From: JBOGXA01 sp050694175
GTDB lineage: Bacteria; Actinomycetota; CADDZG01; WHSQ01
Reading direction: 5' to 3'
DNA: 64,000 nucleotides
NCBI GenBank assembly: GCA_050694175.1
Contig: JBOGXA010000013.1
Span: forward strand, 1-64,000
Part shown: positions 48,253 to 56,541 of the stretch, in pieces
Numbering within the stretch: position 1 is the stretch's first letter
Layout: every line of letters begins with the position of its first letter
Notes under the pieces: generated by a model
The model's input: only the letters and a program-made list of their open reading frames with translations
Database searches by the model: none
Told to the model about the DNA's origin: nothing
Program-made: the position numbers and the translations under genes

Positions 48253-49668
48253 CTATCCGGCTGAAGCCGCATGCATCAGAGCGCCGAAAGCTCTCTGGAT
48301 GTCGTCCTCATCCGTCGCCCAGTCTGAAACCGACAGCCTCATGAGGCGCATCCCGTTCCACGTCGTCCCACTGAAGAAAGCGGTTCCGTCGTGCTGGACG
48401 CGCTCGATGACACGGTCGTTGAAACCATCATGGTCACCGTCTTCTGCCAGCCAACGCACAAGCACTTGGTTGAAAGCGACCTCGTTCAAGATGTCTGCTT
48501 TGCGGGTTCCTCTGAGCGCGTCGGCGAACTGCCCTGCGAGATTGCAAGCTCGGTCTACGAGTTCAGAGACGCCGCTCCGGCCAAGGGCGCGTAGCGTGGC
48601 GTAGACTCCGACTCCACGGGCCCGCCGTGAGAACTCGGGGTTCCAATCCATTGGATCGCGAGCAAGCTCGCTCTCGCTATGTATGAGATAACTCGCGTGG
48701 ACACTCATTCCCGCGCGATGTGCCGAGGCATCCCGGCAGATCGCGATACCGGAGTCGTAGGCCACGTTAAGCAGCTTGTGGGCATCCGTAGACCAGGAAT
48801 CGAGGCGCTCTAACCCCAACCCAAGGTGGCGTCGTGCATCCGCGGCGCGCGCCCAAAGTCCCACAGCACCATCGGCGTGGATCCAGATCGGCGTGCCGTT
48901 CGTCCGATGCTCCTCAACCGCATCTGCGATGCGATCGAAGGCGTCGAAGGACCCGGTGTTCACATTCCCGGCCTCGACGCAGACGATCGTCGGGCCGTCG
49001 AGCCGGGACAGCGTGCCTATTAGCCCTCCCACATCCATGCGCGATTGCTCGTCGGATGGGACCTCGATGGCACTGGAGTATCCGAGTCCCAGGTAGCGAA
49101 GGGCTCGCGCGACCGTGCTGTGTTTCTCGGACTTGACGACGACGTTGATCCGCGGCGCACCCTGTAGCCCCTCGGACTCGACGTCCCATCCCACCTGTCG
49201 CAAAACCGCGTCTCGGGCTGCGGCGAGGCAAGTGAAGTTCGCCATCTGTCCTCCGGTGACGAACCCAACGGAGGACCCCCGTGGGAGATCCAGTAGGTCA
49301 AGCAGCCACTCTTGTGCGACGTGTTCGATCACAGCTACGCCTGGGGTTGCTGCATACAGGCCGGCGTTTTGATCCCACGTCGAGGTCAGCAATTCGGCAC
49401 CGTAGGCCGCGGGGTGGAGTCCACCGATGACGAACCCGAAATAGCGCCCGGAGGAGTGCGCCGTCAGGAATGGTTCGAGGTTCCGAGCAAGATCTGCGAT
49501 GACATCTTGAGCGGCTGTCGGGTGCTCCGGGAGCGGGCCTCCGACGAGTGCGCGGATCTCATCTGGGTCGGTCGGACGATAGACGCGTCGATCTGGAAGC
49601 GACTCGAGGTATTTCAGCGCGGGTTGATTGACGGCGTCCAATATGGCTTGCCAGTCGGACTTCTTCAT
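48253..49668 (-). CDS. Group II PLP-dependent decarboxylase (aromatic-amino-acid/glutamate type), insert cargo
   Basis: ATG 49668 has GGAGGT 6 nt upstream on its strand. The frame runs on to 50001 without support. The 471-aa fold-type I enzyme shows 'GRYFGFVIGGLHPAAYGAELLTSTWDQN', 'GFVTGGQMANFTCLAAARDAVL', 'EKHSTVARALRYLGLG', 'WIHADGAVGLWA' and the PLP Lys in 'STDAHKLLNVAYDSG'. It decarboxylates an unidentified amino acid. It is oriented opposite to its neighbours, AT-richer, and bracketed by two decayed DUF72 ends, so it is probably acquired. Confidence 0.88.
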   Translation of the reverse strand: MKKSDWQAILDAVNQPALKYLESLPDRRVYRPTDPDEIRALVGGPLPEHPTAAQDVIADLARNLEPFLTAHSSGRYFGFVIGGLHPAAYGAELLTSTWDQNAGLYAATPGVAVIEHVAQEWLLDLLDLPRGSSVGFVTGGQMANFTCLAAARDAVLRQVGWDVESEGLQGAPRINVVVKSEKHSTVARALRYLGLGYSSAIEVPSDEQSRMDVGGLIGTLSRLDGPTIVCVEAGNVNTGSFDAFDRIADAVEEHRTNGTPIWIHADGAVGLWARAADARRHLGLGLERLDSWSTDAHKLLNVAYDSGIAICRDASAHRAGMSVHASYLIHSESELARDPMDWNPEFSRRARGVGVYATLRALGRSGVSELVDRACNLAGQFADALRGTRKADILNEVAFNQVLVRWLAEDGDHDGFNDRVIERVQHDGTAFFSGTTWNGMRLMRLSVSDWATDEDDIQRAFGALMHAASAG

Positions 49669-49805
49669 CCCCACCTCCGAGACTCCAACGTGCTCGTCGG
49701 GGGCAGCATCGCACAACCTCGGTTCGACCCGAGCCTCGGAAGGTCTCACGCTAGTCGCGATAGATATGCCGCTTCGCTCAGCGTTGACCTGCAAGAACCC
49801 TGCTG

Positions 49806-49906
49806 AGCACAGCGCTAGTCTACGACTGACAACTGCTACCGGGACTTCGCGCAGCGCAATGCATTCGAGCTCGCCGAGTTGCTGCGCGAGCATGGGGGGG
49901 CTTGTA
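49806..49906 (+). pseudogene. DUF72 3'-end copy 2 (right junction) abutting the aminopeptidase gene
   Basis: AGCACAGCGCT (49806–49816), 11 nt, then GACAACTGCTACCGGGACTTC, read as 'NCYRDFAQRNAFELAELLREHGG'. It is undamaged for about 25 codons but lacks the rest of the gene and a stop; one extra G in the G7 run would create TAA overlapping the aminopeptidase ATG. This looks like the original chromosomal 3' end displaced by insertion. The preceding 130 nt (49669–49805) hold only the decarboxylase promoter region. Confidence 0.7.
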
Positions 49907-51115
49907 ATGGACGCGAAAGTGCTGCAGAGGTATGCACGGATGATCCTGGAGATCGGCGCCAACTTCCAGTCGGGACAGGATCTCGGGATCAACGCGCACA
50001 TCGAGGGCGCGCCGCTCGCGCGCGCACTGGCGCGCGAGGCCTACCGGAAAGGCGCCCACTACGTCGACATCTGGTACTGGGACCCCCACGGGAAAAAGGC
50101 TCGGGTCGAGCACGCCGACGAGGCCACCCTCTCGTGGACCCCGCCGTGGCTCGACGCCCGCGCCAACTCCCTCGCCGAGAGCCACGCGGCGACCGTCACC
50201 ATCGCGGGCGATCCGGAACCCGACCTGCTGGCCGGGCTCGACGAACGGCGCGCCGGGCTCGATCGCATGCCGGTGCTCGAGTCGCGATTGCGCGCCCAGC
50301 TGCGCGGGGACGTCAACTGGACCATCGTGCCGTGGCCCACTGCGGGGTGGGCGCAAGCAGTGTTCGGGGAGCCCGACGTCGAGCAATTGTGGGAGCACAT
50401 CAGGGGCTTTCTTCGCCTCGATGCGGAGGATCCGACGGAGGCGTGGAGACGCCATATAGACACGCTCACGCGCCGCGCCGCGCAGCTTAACGAGCGGCGG
50501 TTCGATGCGTTGCACTACGAGGGGCCGGGGACCGACCTCACCGTGGGCCTTCTCGCCGCCGGCAGGTGGGGTGCCGCCGAGCTGACGACGACGTGGGGCC
50601 TCACGCATCGTCCCAACCTGCCCACCGAGGAGGTGTTCACGACCCCGGACTACCGGCGCACGGAGGGGACGGTGCGGTCGACCCGGCCGCTCGCGCTCAG
50701 CGGAACGATGGTGAGGGACCTGGAGCTGACGTTCCGCGGGGGCAGCATCGTCGACGTGCGCGCGTCCTCGGGTGCCGAGACGGTCAGGGCCCAGCAGTCG
50801 GTCGACGACGGCGCCGCCCGCCTCGGGGAGGTCGCGCTGGTGGACGGCACGTCTCCGATCGGGCAATCGAACGTGATCTTCCACGACACGCTTCTCGACG
50901 AGAACGCGACGTGTCACATCGCGTGGGGGTTCGGGATCCCGCATGCCATCGAAGGCGGTGTTGTGATGACCGACGAGGAGGCGCAGGCGATCGGTTTGAA
51001 CCGCTCCAAGGTGCACACCGACTTCATGGTCGGAGGCCCGGAGCTGGCGGTCACCGGGATCACTAAGGACGGTGAGCGCATCCCGATCCTGCGCGACGAC
51101 GTCTGGCAGCTCTAA
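49907..51115 (+). CDS. M29 family (PepS/AmpS, thermophilic-type) aminopeptidase
   Basis: ATG 49907 gives 402 aa, the family length. The upstream open frame passes through the insert and is not used. M29 metal ligands and catalytic residues appear in 'LHYEGPGTDLTVGL', 'RLGEVALVDGTSPIGQSNVIFHDTLLDENATCHIAWG' (Glu, Glu, His, Tyr/His) and 'KVHTDFMVGGPELAVTG' (His, Asp). It removes N-terminal residues from peptides in the cytoplasm. It is tail-to-tail with the ABC permease gene (4-nt overlap). Before the insertion it was probably coupled to the DUF72 gene. Confidence 0.93.
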   Translation: MDAKVLQRYARMILEIGANFQSGQDLGINAHIEGAPLARALAREAYRKGAHYVDIWYWDPHGKKARVEHADEATLSWTPPWLDARANSLAESHAATVTIAGDPEPDLLAGLDERRAGLDRMPVLESRLRAQLRGDVNWTIVPWPTAGWAQAVFGEPDVEQLWEHIRGFLRLDAEDPTEAWRRHIDTLTRRAAQLNERRFDALHYEGPGTDLTVGLLAAGRWGAAELTTTWGLTHRPNLPTEEVFTTPDYRRTEGTVRSTRPLALSGTMVRDLELTFRGGSIVDVRASSGAETVRAQQSVDDGAARLGEVALVDGTSPIGQSNVIFHDTLLDENATCHIAWGFGIPHAIEGGVVMTDEEAQAIGLNRSKVHTDFMVGGPELAVTGITKDGERIPILRDDVWQL

Positions 51116-52263
51116 CCCAGAACCGAGCGGCGTAGCCGCCACGATGCCAGGGCGAGCAGAACGGTTGCAAACGCCAGCAGCACTCCGACCTGCGGCAGCA
51201 CGTCGACGAGGCCGGCGTCGCGCCGGATCAACTCGGTGAAGCCCTCGACGGCCCACGCGTGCGGGGTCACGTGGGCGATTGCCTGCATGGTGGGGGAGAA
51301 GACTTCGAGGGGCACCATGCAGCCACCGAGGGCGGCGAGTGCGAGCCCAACCGGCGTCAGCGCGCCCGCCTGCTGTTCGTTGGACAAGATCGCGCCGAAG
51401 AACAGCGCGGCCCCCGTGCTGACAAGCCCGAACGCGATGATGAGGGCGGCGGCTCCGATGGGGTCGCCCCATCTCACGCCGAAGACGATCGCGGCCGCGA
51501 CGATGATGAACACGCCCTGCACCATCGCTAGCGAGAAGCGGCCCGCAGCTTCACCCATCACGAGCGTCCCGGCTCGCATCGGCGTCGAAAGCATGCGCTG
51601 CGACACGCCCAGCTTGCGGGTCTGCACTAGCGCCACCGCGCCGGCGAGCGAGTTCACGAACGTGAACAGGACGAGTTGCGTGGCCGCACCGAGATCGAAG
51701 CGACCCTCGGATGTTTCCGACCCGCCCGCGACGCCCGCGTCCACCTCGACTGTGGGCGCGGCGGCCGCGACGAGGCGCGCCTGCCGGAGACCTGTCTCGA
51801 AATCGGTTTCGGTCTCCGACTCCGCGAAACGCGCCGCCCTCACCAATGCCGACTGTCGTGCCACCGCAGACTCGACCGTCGACCGAAGCGCGGTCGAGAA
51901 GTCGCCGGCCCGGGCGATGTAACCGATCTCGGCGGCGTCGCCGGAAGCGATGGTCTCCTCGTAGTCCTCGGGGACGACGACTCCCGCGTCGACGAGACCG
52001 CGCTCGACGGCGTCGACGAGTTCGTTTCGGGTTGCGTACGACTCGGAATCGACTCCATCTCCTTCGTGCAGCCCATCGACGAGCGCGTCGCTCAGCTCAC
52101 CGTCGGGTGCCACGACCCCCACCGTCGCCGAAAAGTCACCGCCGAAGGTCACACCCAGCAGGAGGATCAGGATGATCGGGAAGACGAACACGAAGAAGAG
52201 CCCGACCCGGTCGCGGACGAGGCGCCGGAGGTTGACGCCGGCGATGTCGATTACGGTTCTCAT
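51112..52263 (-). CDS. ABC-2 type transporter permease
   Basis: ATG 52263 gives 383 aa. A first helix, 'VGLFFVFVFPIILILLLGVTFGG', is followed by an extracytoplasmic domain of about 150 residues and a C-terminal block of five helices including 'MIIAFGLVSTGAALFFGAIL', 'GLALAALGGCMVPLEVFSPTMQAIAHVTPHAWAVEGFTELI' and 'VLLAFATVLLALASWRLRR', the ABC2_membrane_3/NatB architecture. It overlaps the sister permease gene by 4 nt and forms the exporter with the ATPase upstream. The substrate is unknown. Confidence 0.9.
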   Translation of the reverse strand: MRTVIDIAGVNLRRLVRDRVGLFFVFVFPIILILLLGVTFGGDFSATVGVVAPDGELSDALVDGLHEGDGVDSESYATRNELVDAVERGLVDAGVVVPEDYEETIASGDAAEIGYIARAGDFSTALRSTVESAVARQSALVRAARFAESETETDFETGLRQARLVAAAAPTVEVDAGVAGGSETSEGRFDLGAATQLVLFTFVNSLAGAVALVQTRKLGVSQRMLSTPMRAGTLVMGEAAGRFSLAMVQGVFIIVAAAIVFGVRWGDPIGAAALIIAFGLVSTGAALFFGAILSNEQQAGALTPVGLALAALGGCMVPLEVFSPTMQAIAHVTPHAWAVEGFTELIRRDAGLVDVLPQVGVLLAFATVLLALASWRLRRSVLG

Positions 52264-53450
52264 CTTGCTATCACCATGTGCCGCGCCCGCACGAGCGCGA
52301 TCCCCCCGGTGACTGCTCCGAACAGCGCGAGGGCGCCGACGGCGGGCCAGACGTCGGGGAGTTCGGCGGCGCCGCCCGACAGCTCCCCGAGTCCGCGCAT
52401 CAGCCACGCGTGCGGCGTCACATAGGCGAGGTCGGCCATGAGCCCCGGTCCCTCGGCCACGGGAAAGAACGTGCCTCCGAGAAGCCCGAGCGTGACCGCG
52501 ATGATCGAGCCGTAGCCCTGGGCCTGCTCGTCGGTCTTGGCAAGCGTGACGACCAGAGACTGGACGCCCATGGCCGCGAACACCCCCGTGACGACGAGGA
52601 CCCCGACCCCGACCGGATCACCCCATTCCGCATCGAGCAGGAACTTCATCGAGACGATCAGCACCGCCATGCTCACGATGCCAAGCACGAATGTGTACAG
52701 CGCCTTCGAGGCGACGATCGCTCCGCGACTCACCGGGGCGACCATGAGGCGGGCAAGAGTGCCTTCGCGCCGTTCGCGCAACATGCTGATGGCTCCGAAT
52801 CCTGTGGTGAAGAACAGAAAGAACACGGCCATGCCGGCTGCAAAGAAGGTGTTGCCCGAGAACTGACGGCTGCCGGCCGTCCGTTCGGAGATGGCAATCG
52901 GCGGCTCAATGGCCGCAGCCCGTTCCGCGAGCGCGGCGGCCTCACGCGGGGAAGGCGGTCCGCCGGGACCCGCCACGGTTCCGATCGACAGCGACACCGC
53001 GTTCAACTCGGCCGCGAACCCGCGCGCGATCGAGCGGGCGATCTCGCCTCCGATCTCCGAATCCGGGCTAATAACAACGCGGATGTTCCCGCCACCTCCC
53101 GACGCCACGGTTTCCGAGAAGCCCGCGGGGATGATGAACGCGGCTGCGACCTCGTCGTCTTCTGCGAGCCGGCGAGCCTCGGCGGCGTCGTCCAGCCGTG
53201 TGATCTCGGCGAAGCCCTGCTCCTCGAGCCCGGCGAGCACCTCCCCGGAGAACCTGCGGGCGAGTGGCCCCCCGTCCTCGTCGACGATGCCGTAGGTGAC
53301 CTCGAAGTTCTGCTGGTCTCCCGCGCCCCCGAGGACGGTGCTCAGTATGAAAGCCAGAAGCAGAGGGGCTCCGATCGAAATGAACAAGGCCGAGCGATCG
53401 CGGATGCTTCGCAGGAGGTCCTTCCCTGTCATCGAGAGAAGCGCTCGCAT
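52260..53450 (-). CDS. ABC-2 type transporter permease (paired)
   Basis: The 396-aa protein has the same layout as its neighbour: helix 'ALFISIGAPLLLAFILSTVLGG', a large outer domain ('GGGGNIRVVISPDSEIGGEIARSIARGFAAELN'), and C-terminal helices ending 'VTPHAWLMRGLGELSGGAAELPDVWPAVGALALFGAVTGGIAL'. A shared 'TPHAW(A/L)' motif shows the two permeases are homologous, so the exporter is a heterodimer. Its ATG shares a single base with the stop of the ATPase gene. Confidence 0.9.
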   Translation of the reverse strand: MRALLSMTGKDLLRSIRDRSALFISIGAPLLLAFILSTVLGGAGDQQNFEVTYGIVDEDGGPLARRFSGEVLAGLEEQGFAEITRLDDAAEARRLAEDDEVAAAFIIPAGFSETVASGGGGNIRVVISPDSEIGGEIARSIARGFAAELNAVSLSIGTVAGPGGPPSPREAAALAERAAAIEPPIAISERTAGSRQFSGNTFFAAGMAVFFLFFTTGFGAISMLRERREGTLARLMVAPVSRGAIVASKALYTFVLGIVSMAVLIVSMKFLLDAEWGDPVGVGVLVVTGVFAAMGVQSLVVTLAKTDEQAQGYGSIIAVTLGLLGGTFFPVAEGPGLMADLAYVTPHAWLMRGLGELSGGAAELPDVWPAVGALALFGAVTGGIALVRARHMVIAR

Positions 53451-54400
53451 CAGTCCCTCAGCGCCTTCCCGGTGAGTCTCAGAAACACGGCTTCGAGGTC
53501 GGGCTCGACGACCTCGACCCCGGTGACGGTGACTCCTTCGTCGGAGGCCGACTGGAGGATTGCAGGCAGCAGAGTGCTCGCATCGGAGACGATCAGCTCG
53601 ATGCCGCCGTCGCGCGCGCCCGCGTCCTGGACCTCCGGCATGCCGGTCAACCGTTGTGCGGCGCGGGCCAGCTCACCGTGAGCGGCGAGGCTCACTCGAT
53701 CGTGCTCTCCGAGCATCGACACGAGCTCGCGCCGGGTGCCCTCGGCCCTAACCTCGCCTTCGTCGATGATCCCGACCCGATCACACAGACGTTCGGCCTC
53801 CTCCATGTAGTGGGTCGTGTAGAGAACCGCCATGCCCTCGGTCGAGAGCGCCTCGACACTCGACAGGATCGCGTTGCGGCTCTGAGGATCCACACCCACC
53901 GTCGGCTCGTCGAGGATCAGCAGCCGCGGCTTGTGCAGCAGGGCTATCGCGATGTTCAGCCGGCGCTTCATCCCTCCGGAGTAGCGATCGGTGCGGTCGT
54001 CGCCGCGATCGCTGAGACCGGCGATCTCCAGCACGTCCCGGACCCGCGCCGCGAGCTCCTTGCCCCGCAGCCCGTAGAGCTTGCCGAAGAAGTTGAGGTT
54101 CTCCACACCGGTGAGGTCGGGGTAGATCGCGATGTCCTGGGGGACGAAACCGATCGCCGCCTTCGGACCCGTCGTGGTGGTCGTTAGCGGTCGTCCCTCC
54201 ACCCGCACCTCGCCGGAATCACGCTCCAGCAGCCCGCACACCATCGAGATCGTCGTCGTCTTGCCGGCGCCGTTGGGGCCGAGCAGCCCATACGTCTCGC
54301 CGACCGCGATCTCGAATCCGACCCCGGCGACCGCACGGCGTGAGCCGTACGACTTGCGGAGGTCCCGGCAACTCAGAATCGCGCCATTACCTAGAGCCAT
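53450..54400 (-). CDS. ABC transporter ATPase (DrrA/NatA-like exporter)
   Basis: The 316-aa ATPase has Walker A 'GLLGPNGAGKTTTISMVCG', Q-loop 'GFVPQDIAIYPDLTG', signature 'YSGGMKRRLNIAIAL', Walker B 'LLILDEPTVGVDPQSR' and switch His 'YTTHYMEEAERLCDRVGII'. A C-terminal DrrA-type extension of about 90 residues follows. This group drives export of drugs, lipids or sodium with two ABC-2 permeases. It overlaps padR by 14 nt, so PadR directly controls the exporter. Confidence 0.94.
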   Translation of the reverse strand: MALGNGAILSCRDLRKSYGSRRAVAGVGFEIAVGETYGLLGPNGAGKTTTISMVCGLLERDSGEVRVEGRPLTTTTTGPKAAIGFVPQDIAIYPDLTGVENLNFFGKLYGLRGKELAARVRDVLEIAGLSDRGDDRTDRYSGGMKRRLNIAIALLHKPRLLILDEPTVGVDPQSRNAILSSVEALSTEGMAVLYTTHYMEEAERLCDRVGIIDEGEVRAEGTRRELVSMLGEHDRVSLAAHGELARAAQRLTGMPEVQDAGARDGGIELIVSDASTLLPAILQSASDEGVTVTGVEVVEPDLEAVFLRLTGKALRD

Positions 54401-54953
54401 GGGCTTCCCTTCGATCGAGCTCGGCGAGAACTTCGTCGGTCCAGTCGATGTCGGCCTGCACGTGGGCGAGGCCGGCCCTGAGTGTCAGATACGGGTAGAG
54501 GAGTGCCTCGTCGTCCTTTATCTGCTCTTCGATCGCCCGCAGTTCGGTTAGATGCTCCTCCGTCCTCCGGCGCACGTCCCGGACCTGCGCGGTCAAGGCC
54601 GGCGCCGGGATCAGGTGCCCGAAGAAGACCTTCAAGGTCACGACGCTCTTGACGGGGGCGGGTCTTATCGGCGCCTCCGTCAGCCATCGCTCCAGCGCGG
54701 TGCGACCCTCGGGGGTTATGGAGTAGATGCGCTTGTTCGGACGGGTGGATTGCTCGACGCGGCGCTCGGTGGCGTAGCCGCCGGTCGCGAGTCGTCTCAG
54801 CTCCGAGTACACGTGGCTCTTGGCGGGGGCCCAGAAGTGGCCGATGCTCTGCTCGGCGAGCTTCATGACGTCGTAGCCGGACATGCCGTCGGCGAAGGTC
54901 AGGAGGCCGAGCACCGCATAGGAGGTCGTAGACAGGCCGTCGTCGCTTCCCAT
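54387..54953 (-). CDS. PadR family transcriptional regulator
   Basis: The 188-aa protein has an N-terminal winged helix ('SYAVLGLLTFADGMSGYDVMKLAEQSIGHFWAPAKSHVYSELRRLATGGYATERRVEQSTRPNKRIYSITPEGRTALERWL') and a C-terminal dimerisation coiled coil, the PadR-s2/VirR type. Such repressors often sit at the head of the exporter operon they control and respond to its drug substrate. Two tandem copies of a 13-bp operator-like word lie 15–42 nt upstream of its ATG. Confidence 0.93.
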   Translation of the reverse strand: MGSDDGLSTTSYAVLGLLTFADGMSGYDVMKLAEQSIGHFWAPAKSHVYSELRRLATGGYATERRVEQSTRPNKRIYSITPEGRTALERWLTEAPIRPAPVKSVVTLKVFFGHLIPAPALTAQVRDVRRRTEEHLTELRAIEEQIKDDEALLYPYLTLRAGLAHVQADIDWTDEVLAELDRREAHGSR

Positions 54954-54967
54954 TTTCCCACCCTAGT

Positions 54968-54995
54968 CCGATTAGTACTAGACCGATTAGTACTA
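54968..54995. promoter_or_regulatory. Tandem operator-like repeats upstream of padR
   Basis: CCGATTAGTACTA occurs twice, at 54968–54980 and 54983–54995, with a 15-bp period. Each holds the perfect palindrome TAGTACTA. They cover the expected padR promoter, making autoregulation of the padR–ABC exporter operon likely. Confidence 0.7.
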
Positions 54996-55092
54996 TAGCA
55001 GGCGGGAGGTGTCAAGGGGGAAAGTGCCATCTTCGCCCGGTGAGGCGTTCCAGGGGCGCGCTATTGCGGCGCGTGACAGTCACGGACGTTGG

Positions 55093-55929
55093 TCAGATGC
55101 CGATCCGGCGGGCGAGCCGCTCGATGGGCCCGAAGCCGAGGGCCTGACGGCGGCGCTCGAGGTACACGCCCAGGGCGATGCCCGATCCGAAGAGCGCGGC
55201 GCCGCCGAGGCCGGCCGGGATCCCGATCAGCAGGGCTCGCCGGCGGGTGCGAAGCTCGTGGATCGGCCACCCCCGGGCGAGCGCGATGCGCCTGAGCTCC
55301 CGCTCCGGATTGACCGCGTGCGCGTAGCCGACCGATTCGAGCAGGGGGAGGTCGTTGATCGAGTCCGAATACGCGTGGCACTCGGCGAGATCGGCGCCGT
55401 TTTCCGCCGCGACCTCCGCGACCGCTTTCGCCTTCTCTGGTCCGTGCATCACGGGGCCAACGAGTCGGCCCGTATAGCAGCCGCGCTCGTCGAGTTCAGA
55501 GATCGTTCCGATCGCGCCGGTCATGTCGAGCTCCTCGGCGATTGTCCGGGCAAGCTCAATGGGTGCCGCAGTCACGAGGAAGGTGAGGTTCCCGCGCTCG
55601 CGATGGTCGGCGATGACCCGGACGATGTCCGCGTAGACACGCGGGAAGATCTGCTCTTCGGCGATCTCTCGTCCCCATCCGATCAGTTCCTGCTGGCTGC
55701 GCCCGGTCACGAAGTCGAGCGTCGAAGTGCGCGACATCTCCATCCCGCGCTGCTGCTCGCCCGTTGTGCGATACAGGACCTGGCCCCACCCGAAGCGGAG
55801 CAGGTCGCGCACCCGGACAAGGTCACGTTCATACATGCCGCGGGCGAGAAGGAACAGGCTCGAGCCGGGGATCAGGGTCTTGTCGAGGTCGAAGAATGCG
55901 GCCCGCTTCGGTGTCCCGTCCGGTTGCAT
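55093..55929 (-). CDS. HAD-IB family phosphatase with C-terminal membrane helix
   Basis: ATG 55929 shares a base with the nitroreductase stop (TGATG) and has GAGGGTGGG upstream; this gives 278 aa. An ATG at 55947 is possible. HAD motifs are 'AAFFDLDKTLIPGSS', 'FLVTAAP' and 'AKAVAEVAAENGADLAECHAYSDSINDLPLLESVG', placing it in subfamily IB near SerB and lysolipid phosphatases. The C-terminus has a helix 'ALLIGIPAGLGGAALFGSGIALGVYL', typical of actinobacterial members. A lysophospholipid or phosphoserine-like substrate is possible. Confidence 0.9.
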   Translation of the reverse strand: MQPDGTPKRAAFFDLDKTLIPGSSLFLLARGMYERDLVRVRDLLRFGWGQVLYRTTGEQQRGMEMSRTSTLDFVTGRSQQELIGWGREIAEEQIFPRVYADIVRVIADHRERGNLTFLVTAAPIELARTIAEELDMTGAIGTISELDERGCYTGRLVGPVMHGPEKAKAVAEVAAENGADLAECHAYSDSINDLPLLESVGYAHAVNPERELRRIALARGWPIHELRTRRRALLIGIPAGLGGAALFGSGIALGVYLERRRQALGFGPIERLARRIGI

Positions 55930-56486
55930 CAATCCCACCCTCTCCATTCGGTTAACTCCTCGGCGGCGATTTTCTTGGGCGCCTTGCGCTCGAGGCCCTC
56001 CGGGGGAAGGCCGATGTAGATGAAGCCTGCGATCAGCTCGCCGGCCTCGAGTCCGAGATAGTGGCGCACCTCGACGAGTCGGGCGGCAGGGCCCGTGCGC
56101 AGCATTGCGGCCAGCCCCATGTCGTGGGCGGCGAGCAGGATGTTCTGCATGGCGGCGCCGATCGCATGATGCTCCTCGATCTCGACAACCTTGGGGTTCG
56201 CGGCGTTGGGCCGCTCGACGACCGTAAGGATGACCGGAGCCCTGAGCGCCTTGTCTCGGGCCTTCTCGGGGTCGCGCCCCGTGCGGGCGTCGCCGGCCGC
56301 CCACGCAGCCCCCAGATCCTTCAGGGCATCGCCGGCCAGGACGATGAAGCGCCACGGCTGGGTGAGGTGGTGATTGGGCGCCGCGACCGCGGCGCGGATG
56401 AGCCTGGTGATGGCGGCTCGATCCGGCACCCGATCGCCGGTCTTGGGCACCGAGCGCCGCGTCATGATCGCGTCGTAGGTCTCCAC
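55929..56486 (-). CDS. Nitroreductase family FMN enzyme
   Basis: The 185-aa protein has the FMN-binding start 'AIMTRRSVPKTGDRVPDRAAITRLIRAAVAAPNHHLTQPWRFIVLAGDAL' and 'EEHHAIGAAMQNILLAAHDMGLAAMLRTG', typical of the YdjA-like small nitroreductases. These reduce nitro compounds, quinones or enones with NAD(P)H. It is coupled to the HAD gene by one shared base. TAATGA-like sequence around 56529 belongs to the divergent gene. Confidence 0.9.
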   Translation of the reverse strand: METYDAIMTRRSVPKTGDRVPDRAAITRLIRAAVAAPNHHLTQPWRFIVLAGDALKDLGAAWAAGDARTGRDPEKARDKALRAPVILTVVERPNAANPKVVEIEEHHAIGAAMQNILLAAHDMGLAAMLRTGPAARLVEVRHYLGLEAGELIAGFIYIGLPPEGLERKAPKKIAAEELTEWRGWD

Positions 56487-56541
56487 GACCCGAGGATAAG
56501 GGAGCCGGTGGCCACCCTGTGGGGCGTGTAATGATCGCCCG

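Noticed and set aside
49721..49727. GGTTCGA, like a tRNA T-loop, near the insert's right end (possible tRNA attachment site)
   Set aside because: No acceptor stem, anticodon arm or D-arm could be folded around it. It sits in a simple CTCGG/CCGAG hairpin. The duplicated sequence is DUF72 coding sequence, not tRNA.
52278..53681. 467-codon plus-strand frame antisense to the ABC permease
   Set aside because: Hydrophilic Arg/Asp/Glu-rich mirror of a membrane protein, with no ribosome site or domain.
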